Shown: positions 26,235 through 36,481, numbered from the stretch's first letter. The stretch is DNA of 64,000 nt from Actinomadura mexicana (GCF_900188105.1 NZ_FZNP01000004.1:248001-312000); one strand, 5' to 3'. Translations and numbers: made by a program. The notes: generated by a model from the letters alone, not told the origin.

Positions 26235-27040
26235 GCGCGCTTCCCTTGGCCGGCCGGCGCAGCGGCGTCGACCGCGAATCCGACGTTGCCGTTGAGGGTC
26301 ATGCCCCCGTCGACGACGATCTCCTGGCCGGCGAGGTAGGCGGCCGCGTCGGAGGCGAGAAAGACGATCACACCGGCGATGTCATCCGGCTGCCCGACCC
26401 GCCCGAGGGCGATTCGCTCCTCGTAGGTCCGCCGGACGTCCGGTGTGTAGATGTGCGCCGTGAGCGGCGTCTCCGTCGCGCCCGGGGCGACCGCGTTGAT
26501 GCCCACACCCTGGGCGCCGAACTCCAGCGCGAGTGCACGGGTGAGACCGACCACGCCGCCCTTGGCCGTGATGTAGGCGGACATGTCGGAGATCGGCTGT
26601 GTCGCGGTGATCGACGAGACGTTGACGATCCGGCCGCATCTCCGGGGCGCCATCCGGCGCAGGGCCGCGCGACAGCCGTGGTAGTAGCCGTTCAGGTTGG
26701 AGGCGAGCAGATCATGCCACTCGGCGTCCGACATCTCGAGGAACGGCCGGACCATGATGCGGGCCGCGTTGTTCACCCAAATGTCGATCGGACCCAACTC
26801 GTCCTCGACGCGCGCCGCGAAGCTCTCGACCGCCCCGGGGTCCGCCGTGTTCCCCTCGACCATCAGAGCGCGTCGTCCGGCCTGCTCGATGCCGGCGACC
26901 GTGGTCTCGGCACCCTCCAGATCCGGAAGGTGGATGCTCGCCACATCGGCGCCCGCTCGGGCAAGCGCGACCGCCGTGGCCTGGCCGATACCGCGGGACG
27001 CCCCGGTGACCACGGCACGCTTCCCATTCAGATCGAACAC
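26231..27040 (-). CDS. SDR-family oxidoreductase (glucose-1-dehydrogenase-like)
   Basis: 269 aa classical SDR. TGASRGIG, NNAA, SSITAT and YITAKGG (Tyr/Lys) are present and the tail is DGGMTLNG. Start GTG 27040. First gene of the long operon running to the GntR gene at 16946; the operator-bearing promoter is just upstream. Likely oxidises the incoming sugar to a lactone for the SMP-30 enzyme. Confidence 0.92.
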   Translation of the reverse strand: MFDLNGKRAVVTGASRGIGQATAVALARAGADVASIHLPDLEGAETTVAGIEQAGRRALMVEGNTADPGAVESFAARVEDELGPIDIWVNNAARIMVRPFLEMSDAEWHDLLASNLNGYYHGCRAALRRMAPRRCGRIVNVSSITATQPISDMSAYITAKGGVVGLTRALALEFGAQGVGINAVAPGATETPLTAHIYTPDVRRTYEERIALGRVGQPDDIAGVIVFLASDAAAYLAGQEIVVDGGMTLNGNVGFAVDAAAPAGQGKRA

Positions 27041-27085
27041 CTTTACGCCACCCTGCCCGCGACGCGCGCGCCTGCCACGAACCCT

Positions 27086-27256
27086 CTGTTCGGATCCACA
27101 ATCGCCCTTTCGGTGGGTTTGGTACGCTGCAGAGGCGCACCTGGAAGGCTTATTGGATCCAAGCTTGCTGTTCAGGCGTTGAGCTTGTCAACCATGTGCC
27201 GCCATCTCCATCCGCTTCAGCCCACCGGCCGCGGACGCCACAACGGGATCCAAACC
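27086..27256. promoter_or_regulatory. divergent promoter with three GGATCC operators
   Basis: Between the SDR operon (minus) and GH42 copy A (plus). Copies lie at 27092-27097 (CGGATCCA), 27155-27160 (ATTGGATCCAAG, perfect TTGGATCCAA palindrome) and 27246-27251 (CGGGATCCAAA). The last overlaps the expected start of the GH42 transcript. Same motif as before the other catabolic units; proposed GntR operator. Confidence 0.7.
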
Positions 27257-27285
27257 GACCTTCTGCCATCCCCGAGGAGAACCTC

Positions 27286-29403
27286 ATGCTCCTGGCGAGC
27301 GAGTACTACCGGCCCCCCTTCCCTGAGCGCCGCCGCTGGCGGCAAGACCTCAAGGAGATGCGTTCGGCCGGTCTGAACGCCATCTACACCTGGGCGACCT
27401 GGGCCTGGATCGAACCGGCGCCGGGCGAGTTCGTGTTCGACGACTTCGACGACCTCATCAGCGAGACGGGCTCAGCAGGCCTCGGTGTCATCGTCAACAC
27501 GATCGCCGAGCTGAACCCCTACTGGATCCATCTCGAACACCCCGATTCCCACCACGTCGACCACCGCGGCCGGCCGGTCGAGTCCACGACGCTCTCGTAC
27601 TCACCGGTCGGCCTGGTCCCCGGCGGCTGCTTCGACCACCCCGTGGTGCGCGAACTGTCAGGCCGGTTCCTGGAGGAGATCGGTCGCCGGTACGCCGGGA
27701 CCGACCACCTGGTCGCCTGGGACTGCTGGAACGAGATCCGGTGGAACGTCCAGACCGAAGGGCACATCTGCTTCTGCCCGCACACGCTGCGGGCCTACCG
27801 CTCCTGGCTGCTGGACCGGTACGGAGACCTGGACACCTTGAACGCGGCCTGGCGACGCCGGCACCGCACATGGGAGGAGGTGCTCCCCGGCAAGCAGCCT
27901 GAGCGCAACTGGACCGAGACCATCGTGTTCCAGGAGTTCCTGGCGTGGCGTACAGCCGAGCAGTTGAGCTTTCGGGCCGAGCGACTGCGCGCCGGCGACC
28001 CCGACCATCAGATCGTGGCCCACTCGGTGGTCGTCGCCCCCATCCAGACACGGTCGGAGAATCCATGGGAGCAGGCACTGTCGCGGGGCAACGACTTCGA
28101 GCTCGCGGGCAGGGTCGACGCCTTCGGCGTCTCGTTGTTCCCGGCCTGGTTCCACAAGTCCCCCGCGGAGACGTCGGCCCGCATCGAGGCCACCCGGAGC
28201 GCGGCGGGCGACCGTCCGTTCTGGGTCTGCGAACTCCAGGGCGGATCAGCGAAGTCGGGCATCGGTGTCCTCGATCCGGTGCCCGCCGACCTCCAGCAGC
28301 GCTGGATCTGGCTGTCCTACGGACGCGGCGCCCGCGGGGTGAGCTTCTGGTGCTGGCGTGACGAGGTCTTCGGCCGCGAGTCGTCGGGCTTCGGTGTCAC
28401 CGGGAACGACGGGCACGCCGAGGCCCGGGTCGAGGCGCTGAAGAACACGACCGCGGTCCTGCGCGAGCACCGCGGTCTCCTCGACGCCTACGCTCCTGAC
28501 CCCGCGTGCGTGGCCGTCGTGTTCGAGCCGTTGAACCACCAGTTGGAGTGGGCCCAGTCGGGCATCGACGAGCAGGCCTCCCCGGACAGCGTCGGCGGGT
28601 ATCTGGCGGCGCTGGAACGGCTGCAGACGCCGTACGACGTCGTTGCGACCAGCCGGCTCGGCGACCTGTCCGGGTACCGGGTGATCGTGCTGCCATGGCC
28701 GCTGGTCGTCCGGCCGGCCGCGGCCGAGGCGCTGGCCGCCTGGGTCGAGGCCGGCGGGACCCTGCTGGTCGAGACCGAAGCGGACGCCCACGACGAGCAC
28801 GGCTTCTTCCGGTACGCCGATGAACGCCCCTTCGCCGTGCGGCTCGGGATCACCGGGCTGGGGCGGCGGCAGATACCGCACGGCAGCGTCAGCGCGGAAT
28901 TCGACCATGCGGGTGTGCGCGGCGACCTTCCCCTTGCGGGCTGGATCGAGCCACTCGACATCCCCGACGGTGAGACGCTCGTCGACGGGCCGCACGGTCC
29001 GCTGATGGTCCGCCGCCCGGCCGGTGCCGGAACCGTGATCGTCCTCGGCACCCATGCCGGGCGAGCGTACCGGGCCGCCCGCTCGGTCGGCTTCGAGCAC
29101 CTGCTCGGGGCCCTACTGGCCGAACACGGCGGATCCCCGGCGCTGCGCTGCAGCATGCCGGACGGCGAGGTCGTGCAATGGCGCACCGGCCGCAGCGGCG
29201 ACGCGCGGCTGCTGTTCGTCACCAATGCCGGGGCGCAGGCGGACGTCACGTTCAGCGGCCCGGTGGAGTGGCTCCCTGAGGGAGGGGCCGGGCGCGACCT
29301 GCTCACGGGCCGGGCGGTGACCGCCCATCGATCCGGTGACGAGGCGACCCTCCAGGTCCGGCTCGACGCGGGCGGCTCACACGTCATCCTGCTCCCCGCC
29401 TGA
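27286..29403 (+). CDS. GH42-family glycosidase, beta-galactosidase-like (copy A)
   Basis: 705 aa intracellular enzyme (no signal peptide). N-terminal barrel opens SEYYRPPFPERRRW; acid/base Glu150 in WDCWNEIRW; nucleophile Glu316 in WVCELQGG; zinc-site-like cysteines in VPGGCFDH and HICFCPHT, as in GH42. A trimerisation-like domain (about 430-630, VAVVFEP...VLPWPLVV) and a C-terminal beta domain follow. Start ATG 27286 with GAGGAGA. Paralogue of the gene at 34315, with many stretches identical. Cleaves a glycoside imported by the CUT1 transporters; sugar specificity is not visible. Confidence 0.9.
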   Translation: MLLASEYYRPPFPERRRWRQDLKEMRSAGLNAIYTWATWAWIEPAPGEFVFDDFDDLISETGSAGLGVIVNTIAELNPYWIHLEHPDSHHVDHRGRPVESTTLSYSPVGLVPGGCFDHPVVRELSGRFLEEIGRRYAGTDHLVAWDCWNEIRWNVQTEGHICFCPHTLRAYRSWLLDRYGDLDTLNAAWRRRHRTWEEVLPGKQPERNWTETIVFQEFLAWRTAEQLSFRAERLRAGDPDHQIVAHSVVVAPIQTRSENPWEQALSRGNDFELAGRVDAFGVSLFPAWFHKSPAETSARIEATRSAAGDRPFWVCELQGGSAKSGIGVLDPVPADLQQRWIWLSYGRGARGVSFWCWRDEVFGRESSGFGVTGNDGHAEARVEALKNTTAVLREHRGLLDAYAPDPACVAVVFEPLNHQLEWAQSGIDEQASPDSVGGYLAALERLQTPYDVVATSRLGDLSGYRVIVLPWPLVVRPAAAEALAAWVEAGGTLLVETEADAHDEHGFFRYADERPFAVRLGITGLGRRQIPHGSVSAEFDHAGVRGDLPLAGWIEPLDIPDGETLVDGPHGPLMVRRPAGAGTVIVLGTHAGRAYRAARSVGFEHLLGALLAEHGGSPALRCSMPDGEVVQWRTGRSGDARLLFVTNAGAQADVTFSGPVEWLPEGGAGRDLLTGRAVTAHRSGDEATLQVRLDAGGSHVILLPA

Positions 29404-29415
29404 GACCCGGAGGCG

Positions 29416-30414
29416 TCAGCCGCGGCGTGGGTCGAAGACGACCTTCATGTCGCGGCCGGCGCGCAGGTCCTCGAACACGGCCTTCCAGGCGGTCAGCGGG
29501 ACGACGGCGCTCACCAGCGGCTCCAGCCGCACCTCCCCCCTTCCCACCAGCGCCAGCGCCCTGCGCCAGGCGCGCGGCGTCGACGCGAAGCCGGTGCGGA
29601 CCTCCAGCTCCTTGATCAGAACCAGGTCCAGGGGCGTCGTCACAGGCCCGCCGACGATGCCCAACTGCACGAAGCGTCCACCCGGCCGTACGGCCTCCAG
29701 GCACGCGGTGATCCCGCCGGAACTGCCGGACGCGTCGACGACGACGTCGAATCCGGTGGCGCCCACACGCTCCGTCGTCGCGGTCAGCGCGAGCGAGCGG
29801 ACGACGGCCAGCCGGTCGGCGTCGCTGGGCAGGCCCGCCACCAGGACATCGCCTCCCAGTACCGCCGCGACCTGGGCGGCCAGGACGCCCATGGGCCCCG
29901 GGCCCACGACGAGGACCCGGTCGCCGGGGCCGACCGCTGCCGGTTCGAGCATGCACTGGCACACGCACGCCAGCGGCTCGGCAAGCGCGGCGGCGTGCTC
30001 GTCCAGTCCGTCGGGAACCGTATGGAGGTTGATCGCCGGCAGGATGATGCGCTCGGCGAAGGCCCCGTCGACGTGCGTACCGATCGAGCGGCGACCGGCA
30101 CACAGGTTCGGGCGCCCCTCCCGGCACCGCGGACAGGTCCCGCAGGTGGAGGAGAAGGTCTCGGAGACGACGCGTCGGCCGATCCATGCCGGATCGACGC
30201 CGTCACCGGTCGCCGTGACCACGCCGGACACCTCGTGTCCCATGATCATCGGCGGGTTCGCCGGGTACTCGCCCGCGGCGATGTGCAGGTCGGTCCCGCA
30301 CACACCGGCACCGTGGACCTCCAGTAGCACCTGTCCGCTGCCGGGGTGCGGGTCCGGCCGCTCGACCAGGTTGACGTGGCCGGGCCCCTCGCCCGTCTTC
30401 GCGATTCCGATCAA
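29416..30414 (-). CDS. zinc-dependent medium-chain alcohol dehydrogenase
   Basis: 332 aa MDR/threonine- and sorbitol-dehydrogenase-like. Catalytic zinc ligands in GVCGTDLHI and IMGHEVSG, structural zinc loop CGTCPRCREGRPNLC, and a Rossmann motif VVGPGPMGVLAAQVAA. Last gene of the importer operon that starts at 33616, about 95 bp after the permease, convergent with GH42 copy A 12 bp away. Probably oxidises a secondary hydroxyl on the free sugar. Confidence 0.92.
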   Translation of the reverse strand: MIGIAKTGEGPGHVNLVERPDPHPGSGQVLLEVHGAGVCGTDLHIAAGEYPANPPMIMGHEVSGVVTATGDGVDPAWIGRRVVSETFSSTCGTCPRCREGRPNLCAGRRSIGTHVDGAFAERIILPAINLHTVPDGLDEHAAALAEPLACVCQCMLEPAAVGPGDRVLVVGPGPMGVLAAQVAAVLGGDVLVAGLPSDADRLAVVRSLALTATTERVGATGFDVVVDASGSSGGITACLEAVRPGGRFVQLGIVGGPVTTPLDLVLIKELEVRTGFASTPRAWRRALALVGRGEVRLEPLVSAVVPLTAWKAVFEDLRAGRDMKVVFDPRRG

Positions 30415-30508
30415 AGCCTCTCGCCTCTCCTGCGGGGTTCGAATGGGGTCGACGCAGCACGCGCCGGACGGGCGGGCGCCCGCCGGCGACCGTGCCGCCG
30501 GAATCGGT

Positions 30509-31354
30509 TCAGCCGCGGATGCCGCTGGAGAAACCCTTGATCAGGTATCGCTGGCTGACCAGGTAAAGGACGATCATCGGGGCGAGGGCGATGGTGATCC
30601 CGGCGAAGATGAGGTTCCACTCAGCCGTGTACGCGCCGACGAACGAGTAGATCGCCACCGGGAGCGTGATGCTGCCGGTCCCTCCGACGAAGATCAGCGG
30701 AGTGAAGAAGTCGTTCCACACGAGCAGCCCGGAGAGGATCGCGACCGTCCCGGTCACCGGGCGCATGAGCGGAAGGACGATCAGCACGAACGCCCGCAGG
30801 CCCGTCGCGCCGTCCACCATCGCCGCCTCCTCATAGGCCCGCGGCATCCGCCGGAAGAACCCGGCGTACAGGAAGACCGACAGCGGGAGCAGCATTCCCA
30901 GGTAGACGAGGACGAGGCCGATCCTGGTGCCGGCCAGGCCGGTCCGGCTGAAGAAGACGAAGATCGGAATGAAGCCCAGCTGCGATGGCAGGATGATTCC
31001 CGCGACGAAGAGCGCGAACACACCGCCCGACAGACGCGACGAACGCCGGGCGAGCGCGTACGCCGCGGGCGCGCCGATGACGAGCAGCAGCCCGACGACG
31101 ACGAACGTGACGAACATGCTGTTCAGCAGTGCCGCCCCGAAAGACGCCGTGCCGTTGCCACCCTGGTTCCATGCCGCCCGGTAGTTGCCGAGATCAAGGT
31201 CGCGCGGCGGCGCGAAGGGACTGCTCGCGCCTTCGGACGGCGATTTGAGTGAGAGGCTGACCAGGAAGTACACCGGCAGCGACACGAGTGCTGCGAGGAT
31301 CCAGAACCCCAGTTCCCTGAGGGCCGACATCCACGTGTAGCGATGACGCGCCAT
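30509..31354 (-). CDS. CUT1 sugar ABC transporter permease, MalG type (importer 1)
   Basis: 281 aa with six membrane segments. The cytoplasmic EAA loop is YEEAAMVDGATGLRAFVLIV, followed by MRPVTGTVAIL. N-terminal LKSPSEGASSPF is the periplasmic entry typical of MalG. With the next two genes it forms a carbohydrate importer; no ATPase is encoded here, as is usual in actinomycetes where a shared MsiK-type ATPase energises many CUT1 systems. Confidence 0.93.
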   Translation of the reverse strand: MARHRYTWMSALRELGFWILAALVSLPVYFLVSLSLKSPSEGASSPFAPPRDLDLGNYRAAWNQGGNGTASFGAALLNSMFVTFVVVGLLLVIGAPAAYALARRSSRLSGGVFALFVAGIILPSQLGFIPIFVFFSRTGLAGTRIGLVLVYLGMLLPLSVFLYAGFFRRMPRAYEEAAMVDGATGLRAFVLIVLPLMRPVTGTVAILSGLLVWNDFFTPLIFVGGTGSITLPVAIYSFVGAYTAEWNLIFAGITIALAPMIVLYLVSQRYLIKGFSSGIRG

Positions 31355-31357
31355 GGG

Positions 31358-32326
31358 TCAACTCTCCCGATCCCGCATCGAACGCAGCTGTAGGAGTGAG
31401 AGCACGGACACCGCCGCGACCAGGACCAGGGCGAGCGCCGCACTGTAGCCGAACCGGCTGTTGACGAAGGCCTGTTTGTACACCTGCGTACCGAGGGTCT
31501 CGGTCGAGGCGCCCGGACCGCCGCCCGTCAGGGCGAGGATCTGGTCGAAGACCTTCAAGCTGCCGATCAGGGCGAGGCTGATGTTGACGGCCATGGCCGG
31601 GCGAAGCTGATGAAACGTGATGTACCAGAACTGGCGCCAGTAGCCGGCGCCATCGACGGCGGCCGCTTCATAGAGTTCCCGTGGGATGCTCTGCAGGCCC
31701 GCCAGGTAGATGGCCATCTGGTATCCGCAGAACTGCCAGACGAGGACGGCTACCACCGCCCAGAGCGCGGTCGACGGGTCGCCGAGCCACGGATGGGCGA
31801 GGGCTCCCAGCCCGACCTTTCGCAGCCCCTCGTTCAGCGGACCGTCCGGCTGGAGAACGAACTGCCAGATGTAGGCGACCGCGAGCGGGCTGACGACGGC
31901 CGGCGCGAAGAACAAGGCGCGCAGTACGTTGCGGGACTTGAGCGTCTGGTGCAACCCGAGCGCCAAGCCCAGGCCCACCAGGTTCACGGCCACGACGTAG
32001 ACGCCTGCCAGCAGCAGGGAGTGGACGAGCGCATCGCGTCCCTGGCTGTCTCCGGCGACGCGCCGGAAGTTCTCCAACCCCACCCATCCAGGGGCCGTGA
32101 GCCCGTCCCAGTCGGTGAACGCGTATCCGGCACCGATCAGATTGGGGATCAGGAATCCGGCTCCGTAGACCGCCAAGGCGGGTACGACGAACCACCACGA
32201 GGCCGCGGCTCCCGACCGCCGGGTGGGTCGCCCGGCGGGCGTGCGCACACCGATCGCGCGCACGCCCCCCGTCCATCGGGCGGACTGCCCCGCGCCGACG
32301 GGTGCCCGGCTCCTGTCGGCGGGCAA
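31358..32326 (-). CDS. CUT1 sugar ABC transporter permease, MalF type (importer 1)
   Basis: 322 aa, six to seven membrane segments after an Arg/Gly-rich N-terminus of about 45 residues. EAA motif: YEAAAVDGAGYWRQFWYITF. The TTG start at 32326 directly abuts the binding-protein stop; a later GTG would shorten the tail. 3 bp separate it from the MalG-type gene. Confidence 0.92.
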   Translation of the reverse strand: MPADRSRAPVGAGQSARWTGGVRAIGVRTPAGRPTRRSGAAASWWFVVPALAVYGAGFLIPNLIGAGYAFTDWDGLTAPGWVGLENFRRVAGDSQGRDALVHSLLLAGVYVVAVNLVGLGLALGLHQTLKSRNVLRALFFAPAVVSPLAVAYIWQFVLQPDGPLNEGLRKVGLGALAHPWLGDPSTALWAVVAVLVWQFCGYQMAIYLAGLQSIPRELYEAAAVDGAGYWRQFWYITFHQLRPAMAVNISLALIGSLKVFDQILALTGGGPGASTETLGTQVYKQAFVNSRFGYSAALALVLVAAVSVLSLLQLRSMRDRES

Positions 32327-33616
32327 TCAGCTCACCTTCCAGGCCGCGTCCATCGACTTCAGGATCTCGGCGGGCTTGGTCTGGTCGGAGAGCATGCCGG
32401 TGAGGCCTCGCTCGAGCGCCGCGTTGACCTCGGGCGCCGGCCAGTACTGGCTCGGGTAGATCATCGACTTGCCCGTCGCCACGTACCCCTTCATGGCCTC
32501 CGTTCCGGCAGGGAACCTGGCGGTCCCGGCCGAACCGATTCCCGCGACCGGCACCGAGCCGACTCCCTCCGCGTAGCGCGTCGAGATCCCGTCCTCTGCC
32601 ATGAAACTGACGAACTTCTTGGCGAGCTCGGCCTTCTTCGCCCGCTTCGGGATCGCGAAGCCCGCCGAGGGCGCGGCCGGGACCCTCGTGGTGGCCGCGT
32701 CGTCGCCGCTGGGTAGCGCGACCATCCTGAAGTCGGCCTTCGGGGCCATCGACCTGAGGGTGGCCAGCCCCTCGATGACGTTCACGACCATTCCGGCCTT
32801 GCCCGTCGCGACCTGCTGCAACGAGGCCTGATAGGCCACGCCCGTCGGCGCGCTGCCGAAGCATCCGGCGCGGTTCATCTCACTGAACTGCTCCAGGGAG
32901 CGCAGCCAGCCCTTTGATCCGGAGAAGGTGGCCCCGCCCGTCAGACGGTCCTCGTTGAAGGAGGGGCGCTCGGCGTAGGCGGTCGATGCCGCGAGCGCGT
33001 AGGACATGAACACGGTGGCGATCGGGGTCTGGGCCCCGAGGGCGATCGGCGTCTTGCCCTTCGACTTCATCGTCGAGCAGTAGGCCAGGACCTCGCTGTA
33101 CTTGGTGGGCGGTGTCACGCCGAGGTCCTTGAGGGTCTTCGCGTTGTACACGGCGCCGATCAGACCGTACATGGGCGGATAGGCGTAGATCTTCCCGTCC
33201 AGTCCGCTCGGCCCCTTGGCCTGTTCGGGAATGGATCCGGCCCAGGCCTGGTCACTGAGGTCGGTGAGGACGTTCGCCTTGGCGAGCGTCTTCAGCGCGG
33301 TCGCGTTGCCGTACCCGAGCACGGTCTGGACGACGTCCGGCGGGGAGCCGCCGTTGATCTGGGCGCGGACGACCTGGTCGAACTGCGTGAACTCGTACAT
33401 GGTGACCTCGACCTTGGTGCCGGGGTTCCTGCTCTCGAACTCGCGCGCCGCGACCCGCATGGGGTTCTGGTCACCTGGTGCCCCGAGGCTGAGCGCGACC
33501 ACGCGGATCTTTCCGGTGCCCGCGGCACCGTCGTCTGATCCGGCGCCTCCGCAACCGGCTGTCAGCAGCAGGCCGGCGGCAGTGCACACCGAGAGTCGGC
33601 GGACATTTCCGATCAT
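32327..33616 (-). CDS. CUT1 sugar ABC transporter substrate-binding lipoprotein (importer 1)
   Basis: 429 aa. Lipoprotein signal with LLLTAGC (Cys22). Family-1 solute-binding-protein features: AREFESRNPGTKVEVTMYEF, and the conserved C-terminal VNAALERGLTGMLSD. First gene of the importer and alcohol dehydrogenase operon. Two GGATCC operators lie 66 and 129 bp upstream. Expected ligand: the oligosaccharide or glycoside cut by the GH42 enzymes. Confidence 0.92.
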   Translation of the reverse strand: MIGNVRRLSVCTAAGLLLTAGCGGAGSDDGAAGTGKIRVVALSLGAPGDQNPMRVAAREFESRNPGTKVEVTMYEFTQFDQVVRAQINGGSPPDVVQTVLGYGNATALKTLAKANVLTDLSDQAWAGSIPEQAKGPSGLDGKIYAYPPMYGLIGAVYNAKTLKDLGVTPPTKYSEVLAYCSTMKSKGKTPIALGAQTPIATVFMSYALAASTAYAERPSFNEDRLTGGATFSGSKGWLRSLEQFSEMNRAGCFGSAPTGVAYQASLQQVATGKAGMVVNVIEGLATLRSMAPKADFRMVALPSGDDAATTRVPAAPSAGFAIPKRAKKAELAKKFVSFMAEDGISTRYAEGVGSVPVAGIGSAGTARFPAGTEAMKGYVATGKSMIYPSQYWPAPEVNAALERGLTGMLSDQTKPAEILKSMDAAWKVS

Positions 33617-34314
33617 GGGTTTCCTCGCTTCTGTCGATCCCCCAGGCCGTCGATGCGGCGCTCGAAAGCTAGCCCGCGATTGGATCCAACGTCAACCCTT
33701 CAGGCAGCAAAATTGCCCGATAACCGGCAAGAATGCGTGACTGTGGATCCATCTTCGGTCTCGGGCCGCCGATGTTCACGCCCTGCACCACCCCCAGGCC
33801 GAGCGTTATGGGTCAGCGAACGGATGGGCCTACGGCGCCGGTTTTCGGGATAGCGAACGCGGGCGCCCGCCGCCCTGCAGGCCCGCCACCGCAGACCGAG
33901 ACGGACATGGGGGTCCAGCACCTGCAGGGGGCACCGACGAGGGGAGTACTTCGTCAACACCCAGATGGGCGGCGCGCAATCAGAACACGAGGGGGCGGTT
34001 CGCGCCGCCGGCCGCTTGCGCGCCAGGGTCGCGTGGTCTCCTACGTTCCGCCCCGATGAGGGGCACGTCGAGGCCCCGAGTGAATGCCGGGGAACCCGGA
34101 CAACCGGTGGCACCGGCCCGATCGAAGCCGCGACGGCCAAAGCGCGCCGACCGCCAGGCCCCCTACGGCGCCGCGATGCCGTCCACACCAGGGCAGGCAC
34201 AAGGACAGGCAACGATGTCGGCCACTCCCCCGGTCCCCGGAAGAGCCGCGACCGGTCCGTTCACCCTGCCCGCACCGTCGATCGCCACGGCGCGGTCCTT
34301 GGATCCGGTCCTCG
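33617..34314. promoter_or_regulatory. promoter of importer 1, with GGATCC operators; rest gene-free
   Basis: Operators at 33682-33687 (ATTGGATCCAAC, perfect 10-bp palindrome) and 33745-33750 (TGTGGATCCATC), upstream of the binding-protein gene. A third at 34301-34306 (TTGGATCCGG) sits at the 3' side of GH42 copy B. Between about 33770 and 34290 I see no gene; open frames there are low-complexity Arg/Gly/Pro noise. Confidence 0.6.
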
Positions 34315-36408
34315 TCAGCCAACGGCCTCCGACCAACGCACGATCGTGTGACCGTCGGCCGGGACCTCGACCGTCAGAGTGACTCCCGACTCGTCCTCGA
34401 CCAGCGGAAGCTTCCGGTCACGGACAAGGTCCCAGGCTTCTGCGGCGCCGGCCAGCAGCGGGCCCTCGAACCCGAGCGTGGCCGCGGACCCGGCGTTGGC
34501 CACGAAGAGAAGGCGTCGGCCTCCCGCGTCACCGGTCCGCCACTGGACGACGCTGCCGTCCGCGACACTGCACCGCAGGGCCGGCAACGCCTCGGCCGAC
34601 CGCACGATGGTCCGCAGGAACTCCTCGAATCCGGCAGACCGCTCGCGGCGGTGAGCGAGCCCGGGAAAACCGCCGACCGCGATCACCTGTCCGGCACCCA
34701 GCGCACCCTTGATCAGCAGCGCTTCCGCCCCGTCGGGAGCGGCCAGCGGTTCGATCCAGCCGGCGACCGGCAGTTCCCCACGCGTCCCGTCAAGCTCGTA
34801 CTCGTGGTGGTCCCGATCGGCGACCCGCCGCCCGTGGCTGTGGATGCCGAGTGCGTTGGCGAACGGACGCTCGTCCGGGTACCGGTAGAAGCCGTAGAGG
34901 TCGTATGCGTCGACTTCGGACTCGACCACCAGGGTGCCGCCGCCCCGGACCCAGTCCAGCAAGTCGTGGGCCAGGCCAGGATCCACTACCAGCGGCCAGG
35001 GCATCAGCACGACGCCGTACTGATCGAGTCGCGCACGATGGCGGGCCTCCAGCACGTCGTATGGGATCTGTAGCCGCTCGAGTGCTTCGAGGTAGCCGAG
35101 CAGGGACGGCTGTGCCTGGTCGCTGTCGAGCCCGTTGGCCGCCCAGTCCAGCTGGTACGTCACCGGCTCGAACACGACGGCCACTCTCGCCGGATCCGGT
35201 CGATAGGCGTCCACCTCGTCTCGATGGCGTTTCAGCAGGTCACCGGTCGCCCGCAGTGCCCGCAACCGGTCATCTCGCGCACCGTCGTTGCCGATCAGCC
35301 CGAATCCGGACGACTCCCGACCGAACACCTCGTCGCGCCAGCACCAGAAGCTGAGAGCCTTCGCGCCCCGCCCGATCGCGCTCCACACCCAGCGCTGCTG
35401 ACGATCGCCCGCTACGGACTCGTTGACCTCGATGCCGCTGCGGGCGCTGCCGCCCTGCATCTCACCGACCCAGTAGATCTTGGTCTGGGCCGCCGACCGC
35501 GCGCATTCGATGACCACGCCGACATCGGTGTTCGTCAGGCCGACCTGCGGCCATGCCGGAAAGACCGATGCGCCGAACCCGTCGAGCAGGTCGGCATGCT
35601 CCCAGTCGTTTCCGCGCGAGATCGCCTGCTCGTTGTCCAGAGCGACGGCATGCGTGGCCGGGTTGGCGGCGTGCGCGACGACGAGGTGATTCGGGTCGGC
35701 GGCCCGGACGATCTCGGCCCGGAAGGCCATGTACTCGCGGGATCGCCAGGTCAGGAAGGCCTGGAACTCCATCATCTCGGTGTACGTGCGCCCCGGGACC
35801 TTGCCCGGGTAGACGTCGTCCCAGGAGCTGTAACGCCTGCGCCAAGCACGGTTCAGGCCATGAAGATCCCCGTGCCGGTTCTGAAGCCACCGACGGAACT
35901 CGGCGAGGGTGTGCGCACAGTGACATACGTGCCCGTCGGCGTTGACCGCCCACCGAGTCTCGTTCCACACATCCCAGGCGAGCAGGTGCTCCTGCTCGGC
36001 GTACCGCCGAGTCAGCTCGCCGATGAAACGTCCCATCAGTTCCTTCACACCAGGGTGGTCCGTGCAGCCACCCGGTGTGAGGCCGACATTGCACTCGCGG
36101 CGAAGCGAGGACACCACCTCGTGGCCCATGTGGTCGACCATCCGCGAGTCCGGGAACTCGCGGTGGATCCAGAACGGCTGGATCTCGCCGATGACGTTGA
36201 AGATCACCTGAAGGCCGGCGTCCGACGCGCGCTCGACGAGCTCGTCGTAGTCGCCGAACTCGAAGCGGCCGGGTTCCGGCTCGATCCAGCCCCAGCAGGC
36301 CCACAGGTAGACGGCGTCCAGCCCGGACTCGCGCATCAGCGGCAGGTCATCGGGCCAGAACCGCTGGTCGGGGAACGGAGGCCGGTAGTACTGAGCGGCT
36401 AGCTTCAT
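34315..36408 (-). CDS. GH42-family glycosidase, beta-galactosidase-like (copy B)
   Basis: 697 aa. N-terminus KLAAQYYRPPFPDQRFW; acid/base Glu in WDVWNETRW; nucleophile Glu in WVGEMQGGSARSG; cysteines in TPGGCTDH and HVCHCAHT. Same architecture as copy A and clearly paralogous (shared FWCWRDEVFGRESSGFG). RBS AGGAGGA. Last gene of the operon ALDH, SDR, GH42 starting at 38807. Two non-identical copies suggest different linkages or sugars within one substrate. Confidence 0.9.
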   Translation of the reverse strand: MKLAAQYYRPPFPDQRFWPDDLPLMRESGLDAVYLWACWGWIEPEPGRFEFGDYDELVERASDAGLQVIFNVIGEIQPFWIHREFPDSRMVDHMGHEVVSSLRRECNVGLTPGGCTDHPGVKELMGRFIGELTRRYAEQEHLLAWDVWNETRWAVNADGHVCHCAHTLAEFRRWLQNRHGDLHGLNRAWRRRYSSWDDVYPGKVPGRTYTEMMEFQAFLTWRSREYMAFRAEIVRAADPNHLVVAHAANPATHAVALDNEQAISRGNDWEHADLLDGFGASVFPAWPQVGLTNTDVGVVIECARSAAQTKIYWVGEMQGGSARSGIEVNESVAGDRQQRWVWSAIGRGAKALSFWCWRDEVFGRESSGFGLIGNDGARDDRLRALRATGDLLKRHRDEVDAYRPDPARVAVVFEPVTYQLDWAANGLDSDQAQPSLLGYLEALERLQIPYDVLEARHRARLDQYGVVLMPWPLVVDPGLAHDLLDWVRGGGTLVVESEVDAYDLYGFYRYPDERPFANALGIHSHGRRVADRDHHEYELDGTRGELPVAGWIEPLAAPDGAEALLIKGALGAGQVIAVGGFPGLAHRRERSAGFEEFLRTIVRSAEALPALRCSVADGSVVQWRTGDAGGRRLLFVANAGSAATLGFEGPLLAGAAEAWDLVRDRKLPLVEDESGVTLTVEVPADGHTIVRWSEAVG

Positions 36409-36481
36409 GGTGCGGAGTCCTCCTGACGTCCAAGTCGTTCACACGCGCCTTCCGGCCGCACGTTGACCTCGGTGCGGGATC

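Noticed and set aside
33770..34290. Possible genes in the gap left of GH42 copy B (open frames of 90-330 codons)
   Set aside because: Translations are Arg/Gly/Pro-rich noise, partly antisense to GH42, without RBS or recognisable motifs.
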